A DNA stretch of 23,453 bases from Emiliania huxleyi CCMP1516 (lineage: Eukaryota; Haptophyta; Isochrysidales; Noelaerhabdaceae), in NCBI RefSeq assembly GCF_000372725.1, contig NW_005200552.1, forward strand, positions 93,569 to 117,021, read 5' to 3'. Made by a program: the position numbers and the translations under genes. Below, piece after piece: positions 9,209-17,513 of the stretch. Numbering within the stretch: the stretch's first letter is position 1; each line of letters begins with the position of its first letter. Under the pieces are notes generated by a model, which did not search any database, was not told where the DNA came from, and saw only the letters and a program-made list of their open reading frames with translations.

Positions 9209-10210
9209 CTACCACCAACTTTGTCGCGTTGACCATCCCCTGCTCGCACCGGCGTGGGCTCGGCCTGAGCTCAGCCGCCTCGGGTGGGCGGCGGGGAGAC
9301 GCACCGGGCTACGGGCTGCGAGAGCCGCCTTGAGAGCCGCGTTGTCGGTTGCGACAAAGAGTGGCAGTGACGGCTGCGTGGGCACGAGGGTGGCAGCGAG
9401 AGCAGTGGTAGCGGGCGGTGGTGGGGCAGCCGCGCGGCGCGGCGGCGGCGCACCTCGGCGCCGATGACGCACGCAACAGCGACGGCCGCCTGGAGGAGGG
9501 TGCTGCGCGTGTCCTTGATGTTCGTGTAGAAGTTGGACTTGGAGCGCAGCTTGCTTCCCTCGGCGCCATCGCCCATCCGAATATGCATCGAGTTGTACGG
9601 CGTCGCTGGCGCACCGAAGAGCTGCGCTTGCACTGTGTGGATCTCCGTGCGGAAAGCGGCGGCCGGGCCCTGGAAGAGGAAGCCGTACAGCGTGACGAAG
9701 TCAGCCGTGAAGTCTTGGCAGTTCCAGCACCCCGCGCCGGACACGCCGCCCGCCGTCACGCGCAGGTAGGTCGTGTCTGGCGGCGGCGCCCCGGTAAGGT
9801 TGGCCCAGCCAAAGCGGTAGACCTTCGGGTGGTTCTCCTTGTCGTCCAACAGCGCACGCTCCGTCGCGTTGGGTCGCCAGTCGATCTCAGCCGCCTCGAG
9901 CATGTCCTCCAGACGCTCTGGAGACGCCCAGTCGACGAGCAGCACGCGTCCCGAAGCAGCCGCCTGTATGCGCGAGGTGTGTGACGATGCACAAGGCCTC
10001 GCATGGGACCTGTGAGGAGAGGATTCTGCGGAGGCGGACCACGCGAAGCGTCCAGCCAATCTGATTGAAGCGACTGCCATGCCCGCCGCAGATGTTTCGG
10101 ATCCCCTTCATGTGCTCGTGGCAGCTGTACATGACGTATTTAGCGGCAGGAGCGTTCCGGTGCTGGCGGTGCCAGACGGCGTATTCGTCGAGCCAGCTTG
10201 GGCGCGCCAT
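9209..10210 (-). CDS. Fucosyltransferase-like glycosyltransferase (3 exons)
   Basis: Likely transfers a sugar, probably fucose, in the secretory pathway. Proposed exons are 10210-10043, 9963-9454 and 9373-9209. The family resemblance rests on three ordered motifs: an N-terminal nucleotide-sugar loop (CGGHGSRFNQIGWTLR joined to SGRVLLVDW), a central HIRMGDG, and a C-terminal PLFVATDNAALKAAL. These correspond to the GGxGDRL...RVLLIDW, HxRxGD and hxATD signatures of the GT23/POFUT-type superfamily. A Cys pair occurs in GCWNCQDF. An upstream hydrophobic stretch (ALYVLLALYSIL) reads in the same frame and could be the signal anchor, but CTGCAG just before the chosen ATG also looks like a splice acceptor, so the true N-terminus may be another exon. 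The second intron has a CAG|C acceptor. The last ~30 residues (Arg/Ser-rich) look unlike the family and may be out of frame. Confidence 0.7.
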
Positions 10211-10664
10211 CTGCAGGATGCTGTACAAAGCTAAAAGTACGTACAAAGCCTGTGGTGACGCGGCACATTGGTGCGGCGCAACACAACTTTGCGTGCTACG
10301 AGTATCAAAAGAAAAAATGCTCAAGGGAGGGAGACTCCCCGCCTATGCAACACCTAATACTCCGCTCAAGCAGAAGCGTGATGCCAACCACGATGGCCAT
10401 CGGGTGCGACCGATCGTGCGCCAATTTTGTTTTTTTTTATGGCCGGGATTGACACAACGCGCCAAAAAACGGTCTATGCACGCGCTCCGCCCTCTCGGCG
10501 GCGCTGCCGCGCAGCCGCATTTAGCCGCATTTCTGTTTTCTTTTTTCGATACGCGGATGTAAAGCCGGGTAGAAAGTACGGAGGGTAAATAAAATATTCT
10601 TAGCTTCAAGCCCCCCGTCCGTCGACCGCGTCACTCATGTCCCACGAGTCCACATTCTCCCTCG
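10211..10664. other. Spacer between glycosyltransferase and chromodomain genes
   Basis: The stretch is AT-richer than its surroundings, with oligo-A and oligo-T runs (about 10308 and 10429) and no recognisable exon apart from the possible signal-anchor coding stretch adjoining 10211. It probably contains the 3' untranslated region of the chromodomain gene, including an AATAAA-like stretch (AAATAAAATA near 10587). Confidence 0.4.
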
Positions 10665-12575
10665 TCACTCCGATCCCAGGGCCTCGAGCAGCCGCGCCGC
10701 CAGCACCGCCTTCAGGCCGGTGGCCTCGAGGCCGCGCTGCAGCAGTGCCTCCTTGAGCTTCGGCACGGTCAGCTTGCCCACGGCGGCCGCATCGGCCTCG
10801 GCCTTGAGCTCCGCCCGCGCCGCCGTCTCGCCAACCGTCATCTCCTCGTCGTCCTCCTCGTCGCCGCCGCCGGCAACAGCCGCCGCCTGCGGCGGCGCGG
10901 CGCGCACCCTCGCCCGCTTGGCCGAGGGCGGCGCGGCGCGCGCCGCCTCGAACTCGGCGACCATCCCGGCGGGGAGCTGCTTGGCTGGTTCCCACGTGTT
11001 GTCGTCGGGTCCGTCGTACCCCCTCCACTTGACCAGGTACTTGAGGCCTCGGCCCGAGCCCTTGGCCTCGAGCAAGGCCTCGACCTCGAACTCCTCCTCC
11101 TCCTCCTCCTCCTCCTCCATCTCCTCCTCCTCCTCCTCCTCCTCCGCACAAGAGGCGTCGCCCGCCACGCCGTCGCCGGCGTCAGCGTCGCGGGGACGCT
11201 TGGCCGGCTTGGCGGCGTCCAGCGCCACGGCCGCCCTCGCCGCCTTGGCCGCCTCCTTCCCGGCCGCCGTCCCCGCCGCCTTGGCCGCCACCTCCGCCAC
11301 CTTTGCCGCCTCCTTCGCCGCCGCCTTCGCCCCCTTGGCCGCCTCCTTCTCCGCCTCCTTGGCCGCCGCCTTCGCCGCCTTCGCCGCCTCCCTCTCAGCC
11401 GCCTTGGCCGCCCTTGCCACCTCCTTCTCCGCCGCCTTGGCCGCCGCCTTCTCGGCCCTCGCCCTCTCCTTGGCCGCCCTCTCCTCCTCCCGGGCCCGCT
11501 CGGCGGCGGCCTCCGCGTCGGCCGCCGCCCGCCGCGCGCGCGCCAGGTGTGCGTCCATCGCCGACTGGTCGCCGCGCGCCCAGGCGTCGACGTACGCCCT
11601 GTCGCCTGAACGCAGCGCCGCCTTGCCGTACAGCGTGTTGCCCCCGTTGCGCGAGCGCGGCTGGCACCCGACGTGCTTCCACGACGTCATCATGAACGCG
11701 CCGCCGTAAGCCGTCTCGCCGAGCCCCTCCGTCCCGATGCGCACCTCGCCCTTGTCGATCGGGAGGTGGCACGCCTTGCATGTGGAGCGGCCCGACTTGG
11801 CGTACTCGACGACGGTCGGCCGCGTCTCCCATTGCGCGAGGAACGGGCCGCACCCGCCGCCGGCGACGGCCGCCTTGGGCGCCTTGGGCGCGGCCGCCGG
11901 CGCCCTTCGCACCGGGGCCGGCGCGCCTGCCGGCACGGGTACCCTGCCCTGGGGTGGGGGGGCGGCCGTGGCGGGGGGCGGCGCGCTCGCTGCCGCGTGC
12001 GCACGCGCCGTCGCCGCGACCGCGAATTGCGACGGCGCCACCGAGGAGGCCGCAAAGCGCGGGGTGGACATGGATGCGCCGGCAGCGCTCGGCGCCGGAG
12101 CGATCACTGCCAGCACAGCCGCCGCTGGGCGACCCGTCATGGCCGCGTTCGTCGAGGGCGGCGGGTTGGACGAGACAGGCAGCTTTGGCGCCGGCGCGCT
12201 GGACGCCGCGGCCTTGCCCTTCGACTGAGGGTGCCGAGGGCAGCCGGTGCAGCAGTTGCCGCACATTTGCAGCGTGCACGCCTTCGCCGCGGACGATCCA
12301 CAAGCGCAGAAGCCGCCGCCGCCGCCGCCGCGCGGCGCTCCGCCGCCGCCGCCGCCTCCGCCGCCGCCGCCGCCGCGCGATGCACCGCCGCGCGATGCTC
12401 CGCCTCCGCGCGATCCTCCGCCTCCGCGCGGAGCACCACGATGGAGGGACGCGGCGAGGCGCTGCATCGATGACGAAGGGCCGCCGTACGCATCGGTGAA
12501 GCCCGCCTGTGCCATGTAGCCGGCGCCGAAGTCGTAGGCCTCGCCGGCCCAGTGGTTGTCGTCGAACCAGCCCAT
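10665..12575 (-). CDS. Intronless chromatin protein: Cys-rich motif, PARP-type zinc finger, H1-like Lys/Ala tract, chromodomain, SAP motif (636 aa)
   Basis: Likely a nuclear DNA- and histone-binding protein. A Gly/Arg-rich N-terminus (residues ~46-88) is followed by a Cys cluster (CACG...CGNCCTGCPRHP, ~90-116) and an Ala/Pro linker. A PARP/ligase-III-type zinc finger follows at ~245-335, with CKAC and HVGC as the C2HC ligands. Next come a Lys/Ala/Glu-rich tract (~340-450) resembling a histone H1 tail, an acidic run (~478-494), and a chromodomain (~495-545) with aromatic-cage-type residues in YLVKWRGYD and NTWEPAKQL. The C-terminus has a SAP helix-turn-helix (LTVPKLKEALLQRGL...LAARLLEAL, ~600-632). 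The frame is continuous with ATG at 12575 and TGA at 10665, unlike the intron-rich neighbours, which suggests retroposition or strong intron loss. I know no named protein with this exact order. Confidence 0.85.
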   Translation of the reverse strand: MGWFDDNHWAGEAYDFGAGYMAQAGFTDAYGGPSSSMQRLAASLHRGAPRGGGGSRGGGASRGGASRGGGGGGGGGGGGAPRGGGGGGFCACGSSAAKACTLQMCGNCCTGCPRHPQSKGKAAASSAPAPKLPVSSNPPPSTNAAMTGRPAAAVLAVIAPAPSAAGASMSTPRFAASSVAPSQFAVAATARAHAAASAPPPATAAPPPQGRVPVPAGAPAPVRRAPAAAPKAPKAAVAGGGCGPFLAQWETRPTVVEYAKSGRSTCKACHLPIDKGEVRIGTEGLGETAYGGAFMMTSWKHVGCQPRSRNGGNTLYGKAALRSGDRAYVDAWARGDQSAMDAHLARARRAAADAEAAAERAREEERAAKERARAEKAAAKAAEKEVARAAKAAEREAAKAAKAAAKEAEKEAAKGAKAAAKEAAKVAEVAAKAAGTAAGKEAAKAARAAVALDAAKPAKRPRDADAGDGVAGDASCAEEEEEEEEMEEEEEEEEEFEVEALLEAKGSGRGLKYLVKWRGYDGPDDNTWEPAKQLPAGMVAEFEAARAAPPSAKRARVRAAPPQAAAVAGGGDEEDDEEMTVGETAARAELKAEADAAAVGKLTVPKLKEALLQRGLEATGLKAVLAARLLEALGSE

Positions 12576-12601
12576 GAGAGGACGAGAGTGGCGCTGCCCT
12601 G

Positions 12602-12618
12602 CCCCCCCCGGGGGGGGG
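12602..12618. other. Palindromic C8-G9 tract just upstream of a start codon
   Basis: A run of eight C is followed directly by nine G, forming a perfect palindrome about 26 bp upstream of the ATG of the chromodomain gene. It could extrude as a hairpin or form G-quadruplex or i-motif DNA in the promoter or 5' untranslated region. It is also a place where assembly length errors are likely. Confidence 0.75.
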
Positions 12619-12683
12619 CGTAGAAGCTTGCTCGGTTTGCAGCGTGATTACCCGGGTAGCGAGTTCGCGCCAAATCGCCGCCT

Positions 12684-13152
12684 ACAGTGGTTGCGGGCAT
12701 TAAGAAAACAGGATGGCGCGGATCGCCGCCGTTTCTGAGCCTTTCCACAGCCCTCATCCACCCCGCGCCGTGGTTTCTTAGCTCCGGCCGGCACTCAAGC
12801 CAGCAGAGCCGGCGGGCCCGAAGGATTTTTAGGTAAGTAAGAGGTAAGCTGTAAGCTGCCGGTCCGCGAGGGCGATGCCAGAGTCTGCCGCTGAGTCGGC
12901 TCTCTGGATGACGGGGGAAGACGCACACACGCCTCCATCCACTCCACTCAGAACACCGCAGACTTTTGGAAAGTGACAAGTGCGCCGCGCCGCAGGCGAA
13001 GAGAAATTTTGAGCTGGGGCTCCCGTTCACACTCGTTTCTGGCCTTTTCTCGGGGCCGCGTCTGCGGCGCGCCGTGGTTTCTTAGATTTTTGCGGAAATC
13101 GCTCGGCGTGGTTTCTTAACACTACGTTTTCTTAATGCCCGCAACCCACTGT
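12684..13152. mobile_element. MITE-like element with ~27-bp terminal inverted repeats
   Basis: The segment at 12684-12709 (ACAGTGGTTGCGGGCATTAA and following) is repeated in inverted orientation at 13126-13152 with one extra base. It encloses about 0.42 kb with no coding capacity. Inside are three copies of GTGGTTTCTTA (near 12771, 13075 and 13109). Size, lack of ORF and inverted ends fit a non-autonomous DNA transposon. I do not see an unambiguous target-site duplication. It lies just upstream of the chromodomain gene. Confidence 0.6.
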
Positions 13153-13175
13153 ATTACAAAAAAACTTCTGAAAAT

Positions 13176-13233
13176 TCTTAGCTCCCCGGCCCTGGATGTG
13201 AGGCTACCAACTGCACTCCAAGTGCTCCAAGTG
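13176..13233 (+). repeat. Dispersed repeat motif, copy B
   Basis: This copy carries CTTAGCTCCCCGGCCCTGGA and TGTGAGG followed by CACTCCAAGTGCTCCAAGTG. It is the same pair of blocks as at 6644, 13529 and 18814, and it abuts the left end of repeat copy 1. Confidence 0.8.
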
Positions 13234-13238
13234 CACAT

Positions 13239-14095
13239 GTGTGTCCGCCTTGCGTTTGTTTCATAACATCGAAGGCTGCTAGCTCAAAAAAAATTACAAC
13301 AAAGCTCCCTCGCACGACCCTGGGCACGGGACTGGCGCGTACTGGCACTAAAAGAAAGGGGAAAAGGCAAGAAGCGCGCTGCGAAGAGTCAAGAGACTCC
13401 CCGCCTAATCTCCATCTTGATTGCTGTGTATAGCCCGCAGAAGCTTCCGAGGCTTCTCTGACGACAACAAGTGGGGTACCGCGGTGGAGGGCACAGGTGG
13501 GACGTGGCCCTGTTCGGGCAATGTATCTGGCCCTGGCCATGTGAGGTAATGACTACACTCCAAGTGCTCCAAGTATCTGGGGTGTGTCGCACCGGCGGCG
13601 CAGCTCCCACCACCGTGGTTGCGCTGAAGTACGTCACCTGCCCGGACCGCGAACGAACGTCGCGGGAGCGACCGTTCGAGAAGTGGTAGAACTTCCACCC
13701 CCACAAACGAGAACCCTGCACAAAGATCGCATGGGCGGGGACCCGCTCCCTTTTACCCATCTCCCAGTAGAGGCGGAGGTCCCTGTTTTATTTATTAGGG
13801 CGCCGTGAAAAGAAATGAGCGTGACACCTGCATGTGACGTGCGCGCGCATTGCTCGCCTCGTCGCCCCTAGGCAGCAGCCTGGCGATGAAGGTGTTTTGT
13901 GTACAACTGGACGTGCATCGATGGCAACCAGAAGCGAGGCTGACACGTCCTATGCGCCGAGACAGTGCGAGGCGGTAAAGGGAGAGGAGGGAGCACTACC
14001 GGGCGATGAGGAGAGGCGCGTACAGCAATGGCGCGTACAGCGAGCGCCTGGGCTTCGCACTCTGCGGTGTGGGCGAGTGTCCGCCTCCTTGACTT
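13239..14095. mobile_element. Repeat copy 1 (shorter, with inverted terminal fragment)
   Basis: Bases 13239-14020 are almost identical, apart from small indels, to 18551-19303. The collinearity then breaks. Bases 14023-14095 match the reverse complement of 19340-19414, while the ~36 bases between (19304-19339) are missing. Copy 1 is therefore truncated and ends in an inverted fragment of the same element. It carries no intact ORF of its own. Its inverted end is fused to the 3' part of the NIPA transporter frame. The copy also contains an inner copy of the dispersed motif at 13529-13574. Confidence 0.85.
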
Positions 14096-15177
14096 GCGGC
14101 TCAGCCGGCCCCTCAGAATAGACCCCTGGGTGCGATCTCCTCGCAGCTGCGAGAGCATGGGGCGGGGCGGCAAGCTCGTGGCCGACTCGGCGGCGTCGCT
14201 CGACGTACTTCCCGAATGGCCACTCCCGCCCTCCGCTCCGCGCTCTAGCTCGAGAGCAGCCTTGTCGCTCTCATCGCTGCTGCCCTCCTCGTCACCCCCC
14301 GGCTCCGCGCCGACCGAGCTGAAGTACGAGAGACCGACGAGCCCGACCGTCGCAGTGACCACCCCGCACGCGTATGCCCAGAGGTCCCCCGAAGACAGAG
14401 ACTCAAACTCGTCGAGCAGGACGCCGCCGGCCGACGTGGTGCACACGATGAGCAAGAACTGGTAGGCCGGCACGGCGAGCGCCACAGCCGCACCGACGAG
14501 AGTACGGTTGAGGAGGGTCAGGTGCAGCGGCGCCGAGACGCAGAGGCCGAGGAGCGCCAGCGCGAGTGGCACGGCAGTCGCGGGGAAGGCAGAGGCGGTG
14601 GTCGAGACGACCTTAAGCATCAGTTGGGAGATGCAGCCAGTGGCCGCCGCGGCGAAGGCGGAGATCAGCGGCAACACCGAGGACTTGTCGCTGACTCCGC
14701 AGACGCTCTTGGAGAGAACGAGAGCCGCGGTGATCAAGGCAGCGGCAGCAAAGAGCGCAAAGCGCGGGCGCGTATACGCCGCCAGGAGTGCGGGCAGCGA
14801 AGGCGCGCTCTCCTCGTGCGGGCCGAATGTGGATACGAGAGTCACGCCCAGCAGAACCAAAGCGATGCACGCGAGGTCCGCGCGCTCCAGCCTCTCTGCT
14901 GGAGAGGTGAGCAGGCCGCTGGCAGCCAGGAGCAACGAGAACGCGATGGTCAGGCCAGCGAAGGGCGCGACGACCGAGAGCGGCAGGACCCCGAGGACCG
15001 CCACCTCGACGACCGTTGCAAGGATGCCGAGCAGCACGAACCCCGCAATCCACTTTGGAGCCACGGTGGGAGGTCCGGACTGCTGTCGCCGGCCGCCTTC
15101 ATCAACAGCAAGCCAGAGGCGCCGCAGAAGCAGCCGACGGGCAGCAGCAGCATCCCCGCGCTGCGCGAAAGCGGCAT
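13868..15177 (-). CDS. NIPA-type magnesium transporter (DMT superfamily), frameshifted, repeat-derived C-terminus
   Basis: Likely a membrane Mg2+ transporter. The first segment (ATG at 15177) encodes MLLLPVGCFCGASGLLLMKA, the NIPA first helix. The rest is in another frame from about 15070 and continues as WIAGFVLLGILATVVEVAVLGVLPLSVVAPFAGL and eight or so further hydrophobic helices, ending near YACGVVTATVGLVGLSYF. The VAPFAGLTI and SQLMLKVVST stretches are typical of the family. The two segments differ by one frame with no room for an intron (14-nt at most), so there is either an indel error or a real frameshift between about 15060 and 15110. After the last helix the frame runs through an acidic Ser-rich tail and then, at 14095, into repeat copy 1 read antisense, stopping at 13868. 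The last ~75 residues are thus not ancestral. The 5' end upstream of 15177 also stays open. Confidence 0.7.
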
Positions 15178-15198
15178 GTTGACCTCAATGGTGCCCAC

Positions 15199-15234
15199 TA
15201 GTGGTAGTGGCGGCGCTAGTGGTAGTGGCGGCGC
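15199..15234. repeat. Two-unit 18-bp tandem repeat
   Basis: AGTGGTAGTGGCGGCGCT occurs twice in tandem just upstream of the NIPA start ATG. Because 18 is a multiple of three, it would read in frame if translation started further upstream. Confidence 0.85.
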
Positions 15235-15309
15235 TCCAAGAGTGGTGCTCTTGGGAAGAGGTTCCTCCTTTCCGCTCCCCCCCCGCAAGGCGCGAGACAC
15301 ATCAATCAC

Positions 15310-15889
15310 ACACTATGTACCCCCCACTCGTCTGGCGCGACACGCCGCAGGATGGCCGCCGCCGCCGCCTTTGCAGCGCCCCCGTGGCCTCCTCCCGGCT
15401 CCACTCGTGGCCGGCGGGTGCCACAGGGTCCGCAGCAGGCTGCCAGCAGGCCCGAGCGGTGGCTCGCGACGCGACTCGGCTGCGCCGCCTCCTCGCCGCC
15501 GAGTGCTGCGAGCGTCGAGCGAGTCGCCGGCGAGCCATCCGCCACAGCCTTAGCTGCCGGTCCACGCACTCCCAGGCACACGGAGGGACCCAGCAGCGTC
15601 GCCGCACGCGTCTGAGCCACGCGTCGGCGATGCAAACAGGCTGTGACTTCACCCGGCAGAGCCTCGACGACTGCTCGGTGCGGAGTGTACTGTTGCGAGG
15701 CGCCGCTGGGCGGCGGCGCGCGGCTCCTCGCTGCTTCGGCGCGCCGCGCTGGCGCTCTGCGGCGGACGGTGCCGTTGGCTCGCCGTTGCCTCGCTCGTGG
15801 ACGTCCCATTGAAGCACGCGGTGCGGCGCCTCTCGGTGGGCCCATTGCGCCTCTCACTACACACTCCCTGCTCTCTCCCGACCTCACTC
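15310..15889. other. Intergenic stretch, no gene recognised
   Basis: All frames are Arg/Ala/Ser-rich with no recognisable domain. The stretch separates the NIPA gene from the 178-bp satellite. Confidence 0.45.
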
Positions 15890-16422
15890 CACGGTGCGTC
15901 ACGATCGTGGCGGCGATGCGCCGCAGGCGCTCGTCATCGCGCGCATGGCCGTGGCGCCGCGTCCAGGCGGCAAGCGCACCGTGCCATGCCTGCGGTGGCG
16001 CTGCCACCGACAGCGCCACCACCGCACACTCACGTGCCGTGAGGAAACGCCACGTCGCGTGTCACTTCACGGTGTGCCGTGATCGTGGCGGCGATGCGCT
16101 GCAGGCGCTCGTCATCGCGCGCACGGCCGTGGCGCCGCGTCCAGGCGGCAAGCGCACCGTGCCATGCCTGCGGTGGCGCTGCCACCGACAGCGCCACCAC
16201 CGCACACTCACGTGCCGTGAGGAAACGCCACGTCGCGTGTCACTTCACGGTGTGCCGTGATCGTGGCGGCGATGCGCCGCAGGCGCTCGTCATCGCGCGC
16301 ACGGCCGTGGCGCCGCGTCCAGGCGGCAAGCGCACCGTGCCATGCCTGCGGTGGCGCTGCCACCGACAGCGCCACCAACACTCACGTACCGTGAGGAAAC
16401 GCCGCCGCGTCGCGTGCGTGGC
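15890..16422. repeat. 178-bp satellite, just under three units
   Basis: Units begin GATCGTGGCGGCGATGCG at 15903, 16081 and 16259, exactly 178 bp apart. The first two junctions are nearly identical and the third unit decays after an internal deletion near 16375. Each unit holds a perfect 10-bp inverted repeat with a 7-nt loop (GGTGGCGCTG and CAGCGCCACC; 15994-16020 in unit 1). Since 178 is not a multiple of three, reading frames shift from unit to unit, which argues against coding. Confidence 0.9.
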
Positions 16423-16490
16423 GCGGCTATCACTAGCGGCCGGCGCTCGTCGGGTGATGGTGTCGCGGGCCGGCGCTCCAGTGTCGAGAC

Positions 16491-16518
16491 GCACTTGGAG
16501 CACTTGGAGTGCAGGTAG
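16491..16518 (-). repeat. Dispersed repeat motif, inverted copy
   Basis: GCACTTGGAGCACTTGGAGT is the reverse complement of the ACTCCAAGTGCTCCAAGTGC block seen at 13213, 13557 and 18839. It lies about 70 bp upstream of the ATG of the OTU gene. Confidence 0.75.
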
Positions 16519-16587
16519 AATTCTTTTTCACGCGTGTCAAAAGTCGAGCTCTCGCGCGAGTGCCAAGGTGCTCGAGAGTCTCGCCTC

Positions 16588-17513
16588 ATGGCCTGCTGCG
16601 ACAGGTGCGGCGAACGTCATCGGACCATAGACTGCCCACACTTCCCGAAGCCTCGCGGGAAGCATCCGGACGCGCAGTTGCAAGGCCCAAGGCGCAACCT
16701 CTCCCCAGACGTGGAGGCTGTCGTTCGGCGCGGTACTCTCGTGGCCAGACCCCAGACGGTTCGTGCCTCTTCAATTCCTTCGCGTACTGCGAGCAGCAAG
16801 ACGCTGGGTGGCTCTTTGGAGCGGCGACGCCCGCCAGCATTCGGCGTCAATGTGCCGAGTGGCTGCAGGAGCACGGCAACTATGTGCACAACGGGCTGCG
16901 CATCGCCAAGTGGATCGAGCATGAATGTGGCCAGCAACTGTCGGTCAAGGACTACGCGTTGCAAATGCAGCGGTGCCGAGGCCGTGTTTGCTGGGGCGGC
17001 GCGCTCGAGATCCTCGCCTACTCGCGGTTGCGCTCCGTGAACGTTGCGGTGTGGATACCGACCGATGGCAGGCCCAAGCACTTCACGCTCACCTCGCGCT
17101 TCGAGGTGACCGGTGCATTGACTACGGTCAACTTGTGCCGGTCACAGCGCATGCATTACGATGTGGTCGAGCTGGTCGGCGAGCCGGTCACGGGCGGGCA
17201 AGAGCGAGAGCGGCGGTCGGCGGCGGCCGCCAGGAAGAAGGAGGAGGAGGCGCAGAGCCAGAGGCTGCAGGTCGACGCCTTCATGCGCAGCTGTCGCCTC
17301 GGCAGCCGCGGCGGCGGCGGCGCGTCGGCCGTCGCCAAGGGCGGCGGCAAGGGCGGCGGCAGGGGCGGCGGCAAGGGCGGCGGCAAGGGGCAAGGCGGCG
17401 GTGGCGGCGGTGGCGGCGGTGGCGGCGGTGGCGGCGGTTTGCTCGCACAGCAGACGGGTCGCGAGCCGGGAAATCGCAGCAGTCTCGCTGAATCTCGCCG
17501 CCCCAGGCTCTAG
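16588..17513 (+). CDS. OTU-family cysteine protease (deubiquitinase-like) with N-terminal zinc knuckle; one frameshift
   Basis: Likely removes ubiquitin or a related modifier. The N-terminal segment from the ATG at 16588 encodes a zinc-knuckle-like CDRCGERHRTIDCPHF. A one-base frame change falls at or near a run of four C (16750-16753). Downstream, in the second frame, comes the OTU core: catalytic DGSCLFNSF (Cys codon 16764-16766), then ASIRRQCAEWLQEHG, WGGALEILAYSRLRSVNVAV, and the His motif MHYDVVEL (His codon 17154-17156). All these belong to the OTU fold, with Cys and His both present. The tail is a Lys/Arg/Glu helix followed by Gly-Gly-Lys repeats and a long poly-Gly run, then TAG at 17511. 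One extra C in the run would rejoin the frames, so this may be an assembly error rather than a pseudogene. The enzymatic role is inferred from family. Confidence 0.75.

Noticed and set aside
9209..9300. A 26-nt GT-AG intron giving an alternative glycosyltransferase C-terminus
   Set aside because: It is too short for spliceosomal removal; the alternative tail is noted as possible out-of-frame sequence only.
10720..11709. Long plus-strand open frames opposite the chromodomain gene (also 11303-11695, 11673-12473, 11737-12228)
   Set aside because: They are mirror frames of a GC-rich coding region with Ser/Ala/Pro repeats and no domain; the minus frame has three clear domains, a clean start and stop.
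13389..13760. Minus-strand frame conserved between the two large repeats (also 18595-19041)
   Set aside because: Conservation is at DNA level over both strands and non-coding parts alike, small indels shift the frame between copies, and no domain is visible.
15890..16422. Possible CRISPR-like array
   Set aside because: The whole 178-bp unit repeats with no unique spacers, and the window is clearly eukaryotic.
15894..16630. Repeated near-identical open frames in the satellite
   Set aside because: The 178-bp unit is not a multiple of three and the same peptide is simply restarted in each unit; composition is not protein-like.
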